Positions 51,940 to 60,514 of a DNA stretch of 64,000 nt are shown here, piece by piece (position 1 is the stretch's first letter; each line of letters begins with the position of its first letter). The DNA comes from Lysobacteraceae bacterium NML91-0213 (GTDB lineage: Bacteria; Pseudomonadota; Gammaproteobacteria; Xanthomonadales; Xanthomonadaceae), in the NCBI GenBank assembly GCA_002798175.1, contig NWQL01000004.1, positions 528,609 through 592,608 of the forward strand, given 5' to 3'. The position numbers were made by a program, and so were the translations under genes. The notes beneath the pieces were generated by a model, which saw only the letters and a list, made by a program, of their open reading frames with translations, had not been told where the DNA came from and did not search any database.

Positions 51940-53802
51940 GTGCGCACCGCCTTCGCCTGCTCCACCCTTGCCCTCGCGCTGGCCCTGGCGGCCTGTTCGC
52001 AACCCTCGGCCGCGCCCACCGGCGGGACGGCCACCGCCACCTCGCAGCGCGCGGGCGACCAGTCGGCCCGGCTCAATGCCTGGTTCGACGAACAGTACGA
52101 ACAGTCCCTGCAGTTCAGCCCGCTGCGGATGACCGTACTCGGCCGCAAGGATCTCTACGACCAGCTCGACGATGTCTCGCCGGAGGCGCAGCGCAGGCAG
52201 CTGGCGTGGATGCAGGCGTCGGTGGAGGCGATGGAGTCGCAGTTCGACTACGACGCACTCGACGCCGAAGCCCGGCTGTCCTGGGACCTCTGGAAGCACC
52301 AGTACGAAAGCGCGCGCGAAGGCGAGCGGTTCATCGACCACGGCTACGCGTTCGACCAGATGAACGGCATGCACAGCATGCTGCCGACGCTACTGATCAA
52401 CTTCCACAAGGTCGACAGCGAAGCCGACTACCAGGCCTACATCAGCCGTCTCGCCGCCAGCGCGCGGCTGTTCGACCAGCTGCTCGCGCGCGGCCAGGCA
52501 TCTGCCGCCAAGGGCATCCGCGCACCGAAGTTCGCCTACGAGGGCGTCATCGAGCAGTCGCGCAAGCTGATTGCCGGCGCACCGTTCGACGATGGCCAAC
52601 CCAGCGCGCTGTGGGCCGACCTGGTGGCCAAGGCCGATGCGCTGGTGGAGGCCGGCACGATCGATGCCGCGCGCGCCGACGCGTTGAAGGCACAGGCGCG
52701 CAGCGCTCTGCTCGAGCAGCTGAAGCCGGCCTATGAACGCGTGATCGCGTGGAGCGAGGCGGAACTGCCGCATGCGCTGGAGAACCCGACCGGCGTGGGC
52801 ACCACCCACCCCGGCGGCGCCGACTACTACGCGTTCCAGCTGCGCAGGAACACCACCACCGCGATGGGCGCCGACGAGATCCACCAGCTCGGCCTCGACG
52901 AAGTCGCGCGCCTGCGTGGCGAGATGGAGGCGGTGATGGCGAAGGTCGGCTTCGACGGCGACCTGCAGGCGTTCTTCCAGCACATCAACACCGACCCGCG
53001 GTTCCGTTACCCCGACACCGATGCCGGCCGCCAGGCCTATATCGACGATGCGACGAAGGCGATCGACAACATCAAGCAGCACCTTCCGGCCTACTTCGGC
53101 CTGCTGCCGAAGGCCGACCTGGTGGTCAAGCGCGTGGAGGCATTCCGCGAGCAGGACGGCGCCGCGCAGCACTATTTCCCCGGCACGCCGGACGGCGCGC
53201 GCCCCGGCATCTACTACGCGCACCTCTCCGACATGGATGCGATGCCCAAGACCGAGCTGGAGGTCATCGCCTACCACGAGGGCCTGCCGGGCCACCACAT
53301 GCAGATCTCGATCGCGCAGGAACTCGAGGGCGTGCCGACCTTCCGCACCCAGTATTCCAGCACCGCGTATTCGGAAGGCTGGGGCCTGTATTCGGAGTGG
53401 CTGGCCAAGGAGATGCCCGACACCTACACCGACCCGTACTCCGAGTACGGCCGGCTGATGTCGGAGATGTGGCGCGCGATCCGCCTGGTGGTCGACACCG
53501 GCATGCACGCGAAGGGCTGGACCGAGGAACAGGCGGTCGACTACTTCCGCCAGAACGCCTCGGTGCCGGATGCGGCGATCCGTTCCGAGGTGCGCCGCTA
53601 CCTGATCATGCCGGGCCAGGCCACCGCCTATAAGGTCGGCATGATCCGCATCCAGCAGTTGCGCGCCAAAGCCGAGGCCGAACTCGGCGATGCGTTCGAC
53701 ATCCGCGGTTTCCACGACACGGTGCTCGGTGGCGGTGCGATGCCGCTGGACCTGCTCGAGCGTCGCGTGGACGCGTGGATCGCCAGCCGCAGGGCGGGCT
53801 GA
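51940..53802 (+). CDS. DUF885 family lipoprotein (zinc-peptidase-like)
   Basis: The 620-residue product starts at a GTG (51940) with GGAG 7 bases upstream, followed by a lipoprotein signal (LALALALAACS). An ATG nine codons earlier is an alternative. The domain contains HEGLPGHHMQ at about 445-454, the DUF885 zinc-site motif, and SEGWGLYSEWLAKEM with the following Glu ligand. RIQQLRAKAEAELG and GAMPLDLLERRV at the end fit the family. Probably a periplasmic metallopeptidase; substrate unknown. Divergent from the small-protein pair. Confidence 0.9.
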   Translation: MRTAFACSTLALALALAACSQPSAAPTGGTATATSQRAGDQSARLNAWFDEQYEQSLQFSPLRMTVLGRKDLYDQLDDVSPEAQRRQLAWMQASVEAMESQFDYDALDAEARLSWDLWKHQYESAREGERFIDHGYAFDQMNGMHSMLPTLLINFHKVDSEADYQAYISRLAASARLFDQLLARGQASAAKGIRAPKFAYEGVIEQSRKLIAGAPFDDGQPSALWADLVAKADALVEAGTIDAARADALKAQARSALLEQLKPAYERVIAWSEAELPHALENPTGVGTTHPGGADYYAFQLRRNTTTAMGADEIHQLGLDEVARLRGEMEAVMAKVGFDGDLQAFFQHINTDPRFRYPDTDAGRQAYIDDATKAIDNIKQHLPAYFGLLPKADLVVKRVEAFREQDGAAQHYFPGTPDGARPGIYYAHLSDMDAMPKTELEVIAYHEGLPGHHMQISIAQELEGVPTFRTQYSSTAYSEGWGLYSEWLAKEMPDTYTDPYSEYGRLMSEMWRAIRLVVDTGMHAKGWTEEQAVDYFRQNASVPDAAIRSEVRRYLIMPGQATAYKVGMIRIQQLRAKAEAELGDAFDIRGFHDTVLGGGAMPLDLLERRVDAWIASRRAG

Positions 53803-53862
53803 CCCCGACCACGCCGTCGCGACCCCGGGACACCTCCGGCACCCCGGTGCCGGAGGCGCGCC

Positions 53863-54408
53863 TCAGGCGGCGGCCTGCAGCATCCGCGGCACCAGCGCGG
53901 CACTGCCCTGCGTGCCCATCAGCTGCAGCTCGCCGTCCTGGATCAGCGCGGTCAGGCGCATGCCGCGCTCGAGCAGCGCGGTCGCCGCATCCAGCGCATC
54001 CGGGTCGAGGTCGATGACGGTGAGGTTCTTCAGCCGCGCCAGCGTGCCGGCCTGCTTGCCCCACCAGTTCGCCGCGCTGCCGCCGCTGTAGCTCACCACG
54101 GCCACATGGCGTGCCCGTGCGCAGGCCTTGCGGATGCGGGTCTCGCTGGGCTGGCCGAGGTCGATCCACCGCTCGATGTCGCCGGTGTAGTCGCGCTGCC
54201 AGAGATCGGGCTCTTCCTCGTTGCTCAGGCCGCGGCCGAATTCCAGTCGCTCGTCGGCGAACAGCACGAAGGCGATCAGCCGCGCCATCAACCGCTGCGG
54301 GGTCTCCGATGGATGCTGGGCCAGGGTGAGGTTGTGCTCGGCGTAGTACTGCCGGTCCATGTCGCTGACCTGCAGTTCGGCCTTGTAGATCGTCGAATTG
54401 GGAGCCAT
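53863..54408 (-). CDS. YaeQ family protein
   Basis: The 181-residue protein starts MAPNSTIYKAELQVSDMDRQ, the characteristic YaeQ N-terminus, with HPSETPQRLMARLIAF, GLSNEEEPDLWQRDYTGDIERWIDLGQPSE and the conserved VVSYSGGSAANWWGKQAG. YaeQ has a PD-(D/E)XK nuclease-like fold and is linked to transcription elongation, but without a firm biochemical role. Single gene, convergent with the DUF885 gene. Confidence 0.95.
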   Translation of the reverse strand: MAPNSTIYKAELQVSDMDRQYYAEHNLTLAQHPSETPQRLMARLIAFVLFADERLEFGRGLSNEEEPDLWQRDYTGDIERWIDLGQPSETRIRKACARARHVAVVSYSGGSAANWWGKQAGTLARLKNLTVIDLDPDALDAATALLERGMRLTALIQDGELQLMGTQGSAALVPRMLQAAA

Positions 54409-54755
54409 TGGCCGCGCCTGTCCATGGGGGCGGCAATTGTAGGCACGCGGCCGCGGGCGGGTTGTCGGCACCCCGCCTGCGCGCCCGCCATGCGGCCGCA
54501 GCGGGACGACTTCCGGGCCCCGAACCACCACGCCGCCGCAGCGCGGAAGGGCGCGGCGTTGTGCTGTGGTCATCGCCGGACGCGCCAATGGCGTAGGATG
54601 GTCCGCGTATCGCCCATCTTTTGCGTCCCGTCCGACCGCCACCATCGTCGCTCGCTGCGCTTTCCTTCCGCGTGCCGCCCCGTCCGGCGCCACGCCCTCA
54701 CCGGAGCGCCCATGCCGGGCACCATGACCCGCCCGTCCCGCCAGACCCCCTGCGC

Positions 54756-55076
54756 ATGAGCGCAGCCTGCGCCATCCCCGACGTCCCGCTGTGCGCGCGC
54801 TGCGACGCGGTCTGCTGCCGTCTGACGGTGGTGGTCCAGCCCGAGGACCGCATGCCGCCGCACCTGACCACCTTCACCGAAGGCGGCCTGGAAGTCATGG
54901 CGCGCGACGAGGAAGGCTGGTGCGTGGCGGTCGATGCCGGTCGCATGCATTGCTCCATCTACGACAGTCGTCCCGAGGTCTGCCGCCGGTTCGTCATGTC
55001 CGGGCCCCATTGCCAGGACGTGCGTGCCGACCACAGCGACCGCACCGCCCGCCGCGTTCCGCTGCGCCTTTACTGA
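54756..55076 (+). CDS. YkgJ-type cysteine-cluster protein
   Basis: The 106-residue protein starts MSAACAIPDVPLCARCDAVCC. The C-x2-C-x3-CC cluster followed by CVAVDAGRMHCSIYDSRPEVCRRFV is typical of the YkgJ/CxxCxxCC family, which probably binds zinc or an iron-sulfur centre. Its function is unknown. It begins a short plus-strand unit with the two small genes downstream (55089 and 55364). Spacing to the next gene is 12 bases. Confidence 0.9.
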   Translation: MSAACAIPDVPLCARCDAVCCRLTVVVQPEDRMPPHLTTFTEGGLEVMARDEEGWCVAVDAGRMHCSIYDSRPEVCRRFVMSGPHCQDVRADHSDRTARRVPLRLY

Positions 55077-55088
55077 CCGGAGACCCGC

Positions 55089-55334
55089 ATGTCCCGCCCT
55101 GCCCGTGCCACCGCCACCACGCCTGCCGTCAAGGCACCCCGCTCCTCGCCCGCCAAGGGCCAGGGCGCCACGATGACCCACGAGCGCATCGCCGCCGACC
55201 TCGACGCCTTCCGCAAGTCGGGCGGCCGCATCGAGGTGCTGGGCGTCACCCGCACGCTGCAGCGCATCGATCCCGCACTCGAGACCGCGCCCGCGAAGCC
55301 GGCCTCCGCGCCGGCATCGCGTACCCGCCGCTGA
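55089..55334 (+). CDS. Basic small protein of 81 residues
   Basis: The product has a disordered basic N-terminus (PARATATTPAVKAPRSSPAKG) and a short folded part, ERIAADLDAFRKSGGRIEVLGVTRTLQRID, that may be a DNA- or RNA-binding unit, followed by a basic tail ending RTRR. I do not recognise the family. It lies 12 bases after the YkgJ-like gene and 29 bases before the next small gene. Confidence 0.72.
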   Translation: MSRPARATATTPAVKAPRSSPAKGQGATMTHERIAADLDAFRKSGGRIEVLGVTRTLQRIDPALETAPAKPASAPASRTRR

Positions 55335-55363
55335 CATCCCACCGCCGAGAAACGGAGAACACT

Positions 55364-55573
55364 TTGGCAAAACCCAACTACAGCTTCGAGAAGCGCCAGC
55401 GCGAGCTGGCGAAGAAACGCAAGCAGGACGCCAAGGACGCGAAGAAGCGCGAGGCCCGCGAAGCCGCTTCTGCGCAGTCCGTGGCCGAACCGCAGGCCGA
55501 GGCGCCCGCACCTGTCGACGACGCGGCCAACGCGCCCGCGGCGCCCCGCGTCCACCTGCGTTCGAGCGAATAG
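55364..55573 (+). CDS. Small lysine-rich protein, 69 residues (TTG start)
   Basis: A TTG at 55364 with GGAG 7 bases upstream begins (L/M)AKPNYSFEKRQRELAKKRKQ, a conserved N-terminus of a small protein family common in Xanthomonadaceae and Pseudomonads. A long charged helix (KRQRELAKKRKQDAKDAKKREAREAASA) is followed by an Ala/Pro-rich acidic tail. Probably nucleic-acid- or ribosome-associated, but this is not shown. The non-ATG start is supported by the ribosome-binding site. Confidence 0.8.
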   Translation: MAKPNYSFEKRQRELAKKRKQDAKDAKKREAREAASAQSVAEPQAEAPAPVDDAANAPAAPRVHLRSSE

Positions 55574-55744
55574 CGCAACCGGCACGTCGCCGACGCACGG
55601 CGTCGCGGCGTGCCTGCCTTTCCCTGACGGGAAACCCGCTGGATTTCCCGCCGCTTCTATCGCTTCCACCAGCAGAAGCGGCCGCTCCGGCAGCGCCGGG
55701 CCTGGCGACCCGCGACCCTGGCGGGCCCTCCGCTCCGGGCCGCT

Positions 55745-57430
55745 CTAGCGCTGTCCGCGATCACCCTCGGTGGCGGCGCGGATGCGATGGAACTCGCTGT
55801 CGGCGTCCCACTGCGGCCACGCCGGTGACTGCGCGATGGCCTGCACCAGCCGCAGCACCACGGCGGTGTCCGCGGTGGGCCCGCGCATGTCCCAGCTGTC
55901 GTCGAATTCGTCGCCCGGCTGGTGGTAGCGCTCGGCGAAGTAGGCTGCGCGCGCGGTCAGGCCGCCCTCCACGCCGCCGTCGAGCTGGTCCATGCCCGGC
56001 CCCACGGTGATCGCCGGCACGCCGGCCTGGGCGAAGGCGCAATGGTCGGCGCGGTAGAAGAACCCCGCTTCGAGATCCGGATCGGCGGAATAGCGGCGGC
56101 CCTCGGCCGCGGCTGCCGCAGCCAGTGCACGCTCCAGCGACACCCGCCCCAGACCCCAGCTCGAGATGTCGTGCGTGGGACCGTCCGGGCTCCACATTTC
56201 CATGTTGATCGCGGCGGCGGTGGTGGCCAGCGGACGCAGCGGATTGGCTGCGTAGTGGGTGGCGCCAAGCAGCCCGCTTTCCTCCGCGGTCAGGGCCAGG
56301 AACAGCACGCTGCGCGCCGGTGGCGGCCCGTCGGCCATGACCCGCGCGATCTCGATCATCGAGGCGATCGCGGTGGCGTTGTCGACCGCGCCGTTGATGA
56401 TCGCGTCGCCGCCGGCATCGGGCGCGCCGATGCCGAAGCTGTCCCAGTGCCCGGACACGACCACCGTCTCGTCCGGACGCTGCGCGCCACGCAACAGGCC
56501 GGCCACGTTGTGGCTGGTGATGCGGCTGCGCTCGACGTCGAAGGCGGCCGAGAACGTCGCCCCACCGAGGGCATGGGCGCGGAAGCCCGGCTGCTGCGCG
56601 GCGCGCCTGGCGGTCTCGAACGCGAGTCCGGCGTCGGCGAACAGGCGTTCGGCGGTGGCGCGCTGGATCCAGCCGCGCACCTCGAGGTGATGACTGGCGG
56701 CGTCGGCGCGCACGATGTCGAACTGCGGCGCCGCGCGGCCGTTGCGCACCGTCGCCCACGGATACGCCGCCGGTGCGGTCTCGTGCACGATCAGCACGCC
56801 GGCGGCCCCGCGCCTGGCCGCTTCGAGGTACTTGTAGGCCCAGCGCCCGTACCAGGTCATCGCGCGGCCGCCGAAGCGACCCGGCGCGGTCTCGAAGTCC
56901 GGATCGTTGACCAGCACCACCACCACCCTGCCGCGCACGTCGAGGCCGGCGTAATCGTCCCAGTCGAGCTCGGGCGCGGTGATGCCGTAGCCGGCGAACA
57001 CCAGCGGCACGTCGCGCAGGTCGACGTTGCCGCGCGGATGCAGGGTCTCCAGCGCGATGTCCTCGCCATTGGCAAGCGCGCGGTGGCGTCCGCCCACCGT
57101 GAACGCCGCCCGCACCGGCCCGCTGATCGCGATGCGTTCCAGCGTCACCGCCTGGGTCCAGCCACCGCCGTCGCCGGCCGGCTCCAGCCCGGCCGCGGCG
57201 AACTGTCGGCGGATGTAGTCGATGGTCCTGTCCTCGCCCGGCGTGGCCGGGGCGCGGCCTTCGAATGCGTCGGACGCCAGCACCCGCAGGTGCGTGGCGA
57301 GGTTGTCACTGCGGATGCCGGCGGCCGGGGCGGCGGCATCGGCATCCGCCGACGGTGGCACGGCGGCACATGCCGCCAGGGCCAGGCTGGCCAGCATCAC
57401 ACCCAGGACGCGCTGCTGCATCGGCTTCAT
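55745..57430 (-). CDS. M28-family zinc metallopeptidase
   Basis: The 561-residue product has a lipoprotein-type signal (ASLALAACA), a PA-domain-containing insertion (VPLVFAGYGITAPELDWDDYAG), and a peptidase M28 core. Zinc ligands are recognisable in VVSGHWDSFG (His, Asp), NGAVDNATAIA (bridging Asp), TAEESGLLGA (catalytic Glu), NMEMWSPDG and AERYHQPGDEF (final His). Bacterial M28 proteins of this type are aminopeptidases acting in the periplasm. The 171-base gap after the small genes contains no gene. Confidence 0.93.
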   Translation of the reverse strand: MKPMQQRVLGVMLASLALAACAAVPPSADADAAAPAAGIRSDNLATHLRVLASDAFEGRAPATPGEDRTIDYIRRQFAAAGLEPAGDGGGWTQAVTLERIAISGPVRAAFTVGGRHRALANGEDIALETLHPRGNVDLRDVPLVFAGYGITAPELDWDDYAGLDVRGRVVVVLVNDPDFETAPGRFGGRAMTWYGRWAYKYLEAARRGAAGVLIVHETAPAAYPWATVRNGRAAPQFDIVRADAASHHLEVRGWIQRATAERLFADAGLAFETARRAAQQPGFRAHALGGATFSAAFDVERSRITSHNVAGLLRGAQRPDETVVVSGHWDSFGIGAPDAGGDAIINGAVDNATAIASMIEIARVMADGPPPARSVLFLALTAEESGLLGATHYAANPLRPLATTAAAINMEMWSPDGPTHDISSWGLGRVSLERALAAAAAAEGRRYSADPDLEAGFFYRADHCAFAQAGVPAITVGPGMDQLDGGVEGGLTARAAYFAERYHQPGDEFDDSWDMRGPTADTAVVLRLVQAIAQSPAWPQWDADSEFHRIRAATEGDRGQR

Positions 57431-57487
57431 CCGGTCGGGAACAGGCCCCGATAGTGCACCAGCGCGCCGGCGTCGCCGCTGCCGGGG

Positions 57488-58189
57488 TCAGTCCGCGGCT
57501 GCGGGCAGTTTCGGCGGCAGGGCGAAGCAGTCGATGAAACGCTGCGCCAGCGCGCGGTCCCCCTCCAGCCGCAGCCGGCCCGCGGCCTCGGCGGCGTCGA
57601 GCGGGCGCTTGCCGTATACCAGCCCGATGAAGGTGCCGGTATCGGTCTCGAACACCACGTCCGCTGCCGCCACGTCACTGCGTTCGATCTCCAGGCCCGA
57701 GGTCGACAGCCGGCCGGAGAACACCGCGGTGGGGAAACGGAACTGCAGCGTCATCGACACCGGCTCGCGCGCGGTGCGCAGCATCATCCGCAGCGACAGC
57801 ATCGCCGACACCGGCGACAGCGGCAGCGAGGGGTCGTGGTCGGGCGAACGCAATGCCCAGCGGGCCAGCGCCTGGAAGATCGGCTCCGCCTCGCGACCCC
57901 AGTCGGTGAGTTCGTACACCTGCACCGCTGCCGGCGGCGGCAGCCGGCGCCGTCGCACCACCCCGGAGCGCTCCAGGCCGTCCAGCCGCTGGGTCAGCAC
58001 GTTGGCACTGAGCCCGGGCAGGTCGGCGCGCAGCTCGGAGAAGCGGCGCGCGCCCAGCATCAGCTCGCGGATCACCAGCAATGCCCAGCGTTCGCCGACC
58101 AATTCAAGCGCCAGCGCGACCCCGCAGGCGTCCTGGTACCAGCGCTTCGGGGCGCCCTCCTGGGTAGGAATAACTTTTTCTGACTTCAT
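57488..58189 (-). CDS. HxlR-type regulator with SCP2-like C-terminal domain
   Basis: The 233-residue product has an N-terminal winged helix of the HxlR family: CGVALALELVGERWALLVIRELMLGARRFSELRADLPGLSANVLTQRLDGLERSGVV. The C-terminal 100 residues (SMTLQFRFPTAVFSGRLSTSGLEIERSDVAAADVVFETDTGTFIGLVYGKRPLDAAEAAGRLRLEGD) look like an SCP2/sterol-carrier domain, perhaps binding a small hydrophobic effector. The 117-base gap to the divergent GST gene is A/T-rich near the ATG and is the likely operator region for both. Confidence 0.9.
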   Translation of the reverse strand: MKSEKVIPTQEGAPKRWYQDACGVALALELVGERWALLVIRELMLGARRFSELRADLPGLSANVLTQRLDGLERSGVVRRRRLPPPAAVQVYELTDWGREAEPIFQALARWALRSPDHDPSLPLSPVSAMLSLRMMLRTAREPVSMTLQFRFPTAVFSGRLSTSGLEIERSDVAAADVVFETDTGTFIGLVYGKRPLDAAEAAGRLRLEGDRALAQRFIDCFALPPKLPAAAD

Positions 58190-58306
58190 GGTTGTTTTTT
58201 ATAACCCGTTGCGCCTACGATCGGTCGCGACCCGGTGGCCTTCTGCGTTCCACCGTCGCGCCGCCAGGAATCGCCCCACCCCCGCGTCACCATAGGGAGT
58301 CAGCGC

Positions 58307-58975
58307 ATGCCGGTCGACCAGAACGCCTCGCTGCGCATCACCGCGTTCGAGTGGGTGCCACGCTTCGCACGCGGGTTCGTCCGCGACCTGCGCCCGCGCT
58401 GGGCCTGCGAGGAGATCGGCCTGCGGTATGCCACCCGCCTGATCAGCGCCACCGAGCGCCCGGACTGGTATTTCGAGGCCCAGCCCTGGGGCCAGGTACC
58501 GGTGCTCGAGGACAACGGACTGACCCTGTTCGAGAGCGGCGCGATCCTGCTGCACCTCGGCGAGCGCGACGCCCGCCTGCTGCCAACCGATCGCGAGGGC
58601 CGTGCAAGCGTGCTGTGCTGGCTGTTCGCGGCCTTCAACTCGGTCGAGCCGGTGTTCATGGAGATCGGCAACGTCGAGATCTTCAGCCGCGACGAGCCAT
58701 GGGCGGCGTTGCGCCGCCCCGGCCTGCTGGCCGAGGCGGGCCAGCGGCTGGACCGCCTCGAAGCCGCGCTGGGCGACCGCGACTGGCTGGCCGGCAACTT
58801 CAGCATCGCCGACATCGCCATGGTCACGGTGCTGCGCGAAGTCGGCGACACCGGCCTGCTCGAGCGCCGGCCGGCGCTTGCGGCCTACCTGCAGCGGGGC
58901 ATCGCGCGCCCGGCCTTTGCCGCCGCGCTGCGCGCGCAGCTGGCCGACTTCCAGTCCGAACCCACCGCCGCATAG
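58307..58975 (+). CDS. Glutathione S-transferase family protein
   Basis: The 222-residue protein starts at ATG 58307 with AGGGAG 8 bases upstream. The N-terminal thioredoxin-like domain includes FEWVPRFARGFVRDLRPRWACEEIGLRY and the cis-Pro/Glu-Ser motif QVPVLEDNGLTLFESGAILLHL (ESGAI binds glutathione). The C-terminal helical domain has WLAGNFSIADIAMVTVLRE (the N-capping box, D in SIADI). It probably conjugates glutathione to an unknown substrate and may be controlled by the divergent HxlR regulator. The VOC genes follow by 37 bases. Confidence 0.92.
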   Translation: MPVDQNASLRITAFEWVPRFARGFVRDLRPRWACEEIGLRYATRLISATERPDWYFEAQPWGQVPVLEDNGLTLFESGAILLHLGERDARLLPTDREGRASVLCWLFAAFNSVEPVFMEIGNVEIFSRDEPWAALRRPGLLAEAGQRLDRLEAALGDRDWLAGNFSIADIAMVTVLREVGDTGLLERRPALAAYLQRGIARPAFAAALRAQLADFQSEPTAA

Positions 58976-59012
58976 CGGCCCACGCACCATCCCTTCCAGC
59001 GAGGTGGCACCG

Positions 59013-59816
59013 ATGTCCAATTCCCACGGCGAATGGATCTGGTTCGAACTGCTGACCCCCGACCCCGATGCCGCGCAGGCCTTCTATGGCGCACTGCTGG
59101 GCTGGACCGCACGGCCCAGTGGCATGGCCGACGTCGACTACCGGCTGCTGCAGGCCGGTGACGACCAGGTCGGTGGGCTGATGCGGCAGCCGGCGGGCAT
59201 GGCCGGCGGTCCGCTCTGGCTGGGTTACGTGGCGGTGGACGATGTCGATGCCAGCGCGCGCGCATTCGCCGATGCCGGGGGTGCCATCCACATGCCACCC
59301 ACCACGCTCGACGGTGTCGGGCGCATGGCGATGGTGGCCGACCCGCAGGGGATCGCGCTGTACGTCATGCACGGCGAGAGCAGCGAAACCAGCACCGCGC
59401 TGCGCCAGTGCATGGGCGACGCCGACGAGCGCGCGCGGGGCCACGTGGTCTGGTGCGAACTCACCACCCCGGACCCGGATGCCGCGATCGGCTTCTACGC
59501 CGCCACCTTCGGCTGGCAGCAGCAGGGCGGCATACCGATGGGCGCGGCCGGCGAATACCGCTTCCTGCACGTGGCCGGCAACTGCTTCGGTGCGGTGATG
59601 GTCCCGGTACCTGGCAGCCAACCCGGCTGGCTGTTCTACATCCACGTCGCCGATATCGACCGCGCGCAGCGCCGGCTGCTGGCAGCGGGTGGCGACGTGC
59701 TGCAGGAGCCGCAGGAAATTCCCGGCGGCCAGTACGCGCTGGTGGCGCGCGATCCGCAGGGCGCGCGGTTCGGGCTGGTCGGCCCACGCATCGCCCACCC
59801 GGAGGACCAGCCATGA
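59013..59816 (+). CDS. VOC-superfamily protein with two glyoxalase-like domains
   Basis: The 267-residue protein consists of two VOC (vicinal oxygen chelate) domains. Repeat 1 is near residues 8-120 (GEWIWFELLTPDPDAAQAFYGALLGW) and repeat 2 near 140-258 (GHVVWCELTTPDPDAAIGFYAATFGW). Both have the PDPDAA-x-x-FY pattern. Members act as lyases, dioxygenases or resistance proteins; this architecture is close to the CFP-30B-like group, but no function can be fixed. It overlaps the next gene by 4 bases (ATGA). Confidence 0.92.
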   Translation: MSNSHGEWIWFELLTPDPDAAQAFYGALLGWTARPSGMADVDYRLLQAGDDQVGGLMRQPAGMAGGPLWLGYVAVDDVDASARAFADAGGAIHMPPTTLDGVGRMAMVADPQGIALYVMHGESSETSTALRQCMGDADERARGHVVWCELTTPDPDAAIGFYAATFGWQQQGGIPMGAAGEYRFLHVAGNCFGAVMVPVPGSQPGWLFYIHVADIDRAQRRLLAAGGDVLQEPQEIPGGQYALVARDPQGARFGLVGPRIAHPEDQP

Positions 59817-60304
59817 ACCGACTCGTTCCCTGCCTGTGGTTCGACAACGACGAGGCGCGCAACGCCGCGGAGTTCTACGCCTCGGTCTTTCCCGACAGCC
59901 ATGTCGACAGCGTGCTTGCGGCCCCGGCCGACTATCCAGATGGTGGCGAAGGCGACGAGCTCACGGTGGCGTTCACCGTGCTCGGCCACCGCTTCCTCGG
60001 CCTCAACGGCGGCCCGCACTTCAGGCCCAACGAGGCGGTCAGCTTCCAGGTGCTGACCGCCGACCAGGCCGAAACCGACCGCTACTGGGACGCGATCATC
60101 GGCAATGGCGGCCAGGCCAGCGATTGCGGCTGGTGCAAGGATCGCTGGGGGTTCTCGTGGCAGATCACGCCGCGCGCGCTGATGGACGCGATGGCCGATC
60201 CGGACCGGGCCGCGGCGCGCCGTGCGATGGAAGCGATGATGACGATGCAGAAGATCGACATCGCCACGATCCAAGCCGCTCGCGCCGGCACCGGGAGCCG
60301 GTAG
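59813..60304 (+). CDS. PhnB-like VOC family protein
   Basis: The 163-residue product starts MNRLVPCLWFDNDEARNAAEFYASVFPDSHV. FTVLGHRFLGLNGGPHFRPNEAVSFQVLTADQAETDRYWD and GWCKDRWGFSWQITPRALMDAM are characteristic of the PhnB/3-demethylubiquinone methyltransferase-like VOC group, which lacks methyltransferase activity. It is translated with the two-domain VOC gene. Together with the GST gene this set suggests a detoxification cluster, but that is inference. Confidence 0.92.
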   Translation: MNRLVPCLWFDNDEARNAAEFYASVFPDSHVDSVLAAPADYPDGGEGDELTVAFTVLGHRFLGLNGGPHFRPNEAVSFQVLTADQAETDRYWDAIIGNGGQASDCGWCKDRWGFSWQITPRALMDAMADPDRAAARRAMEAMMTMQKIDIATIQAARAGTGSR

Positions 60305-60457
60305 GGCCGCTGGTGCCGTACGGCCATCCGCGCTCGTCCTTGCCCGGAAGGGTGCTGATCGCGCTGTACACGCACGCGACGGCGTTCGGGTTCCGCTGTA
60401 TCGGGCCGGACACGCCGCAGCACGCGAGCAGTGGCGGCGGCGTCCGCCCTTACTCCT

Positions 60458-60483
60458 GCCCTCTCCCGCTCACGGGAGAGGGC
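60458..60483. terminator. REP-type palindrome between convergent genes
   Basis: GCCCTCTCCCG-CTCA-CGGGAGAGGGC forms a perfect 11-bp stem. It lies in the gap between the plus-strand VOC gene and the minus-strand amidohydrolase gene, the same placement as the palindrome at 10308-10337. Confidence 0.7.
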
Positions 60484-60514
60484 GCCCGGAAAGGGCGGTC
60501 AAGGGCGCGCCTGC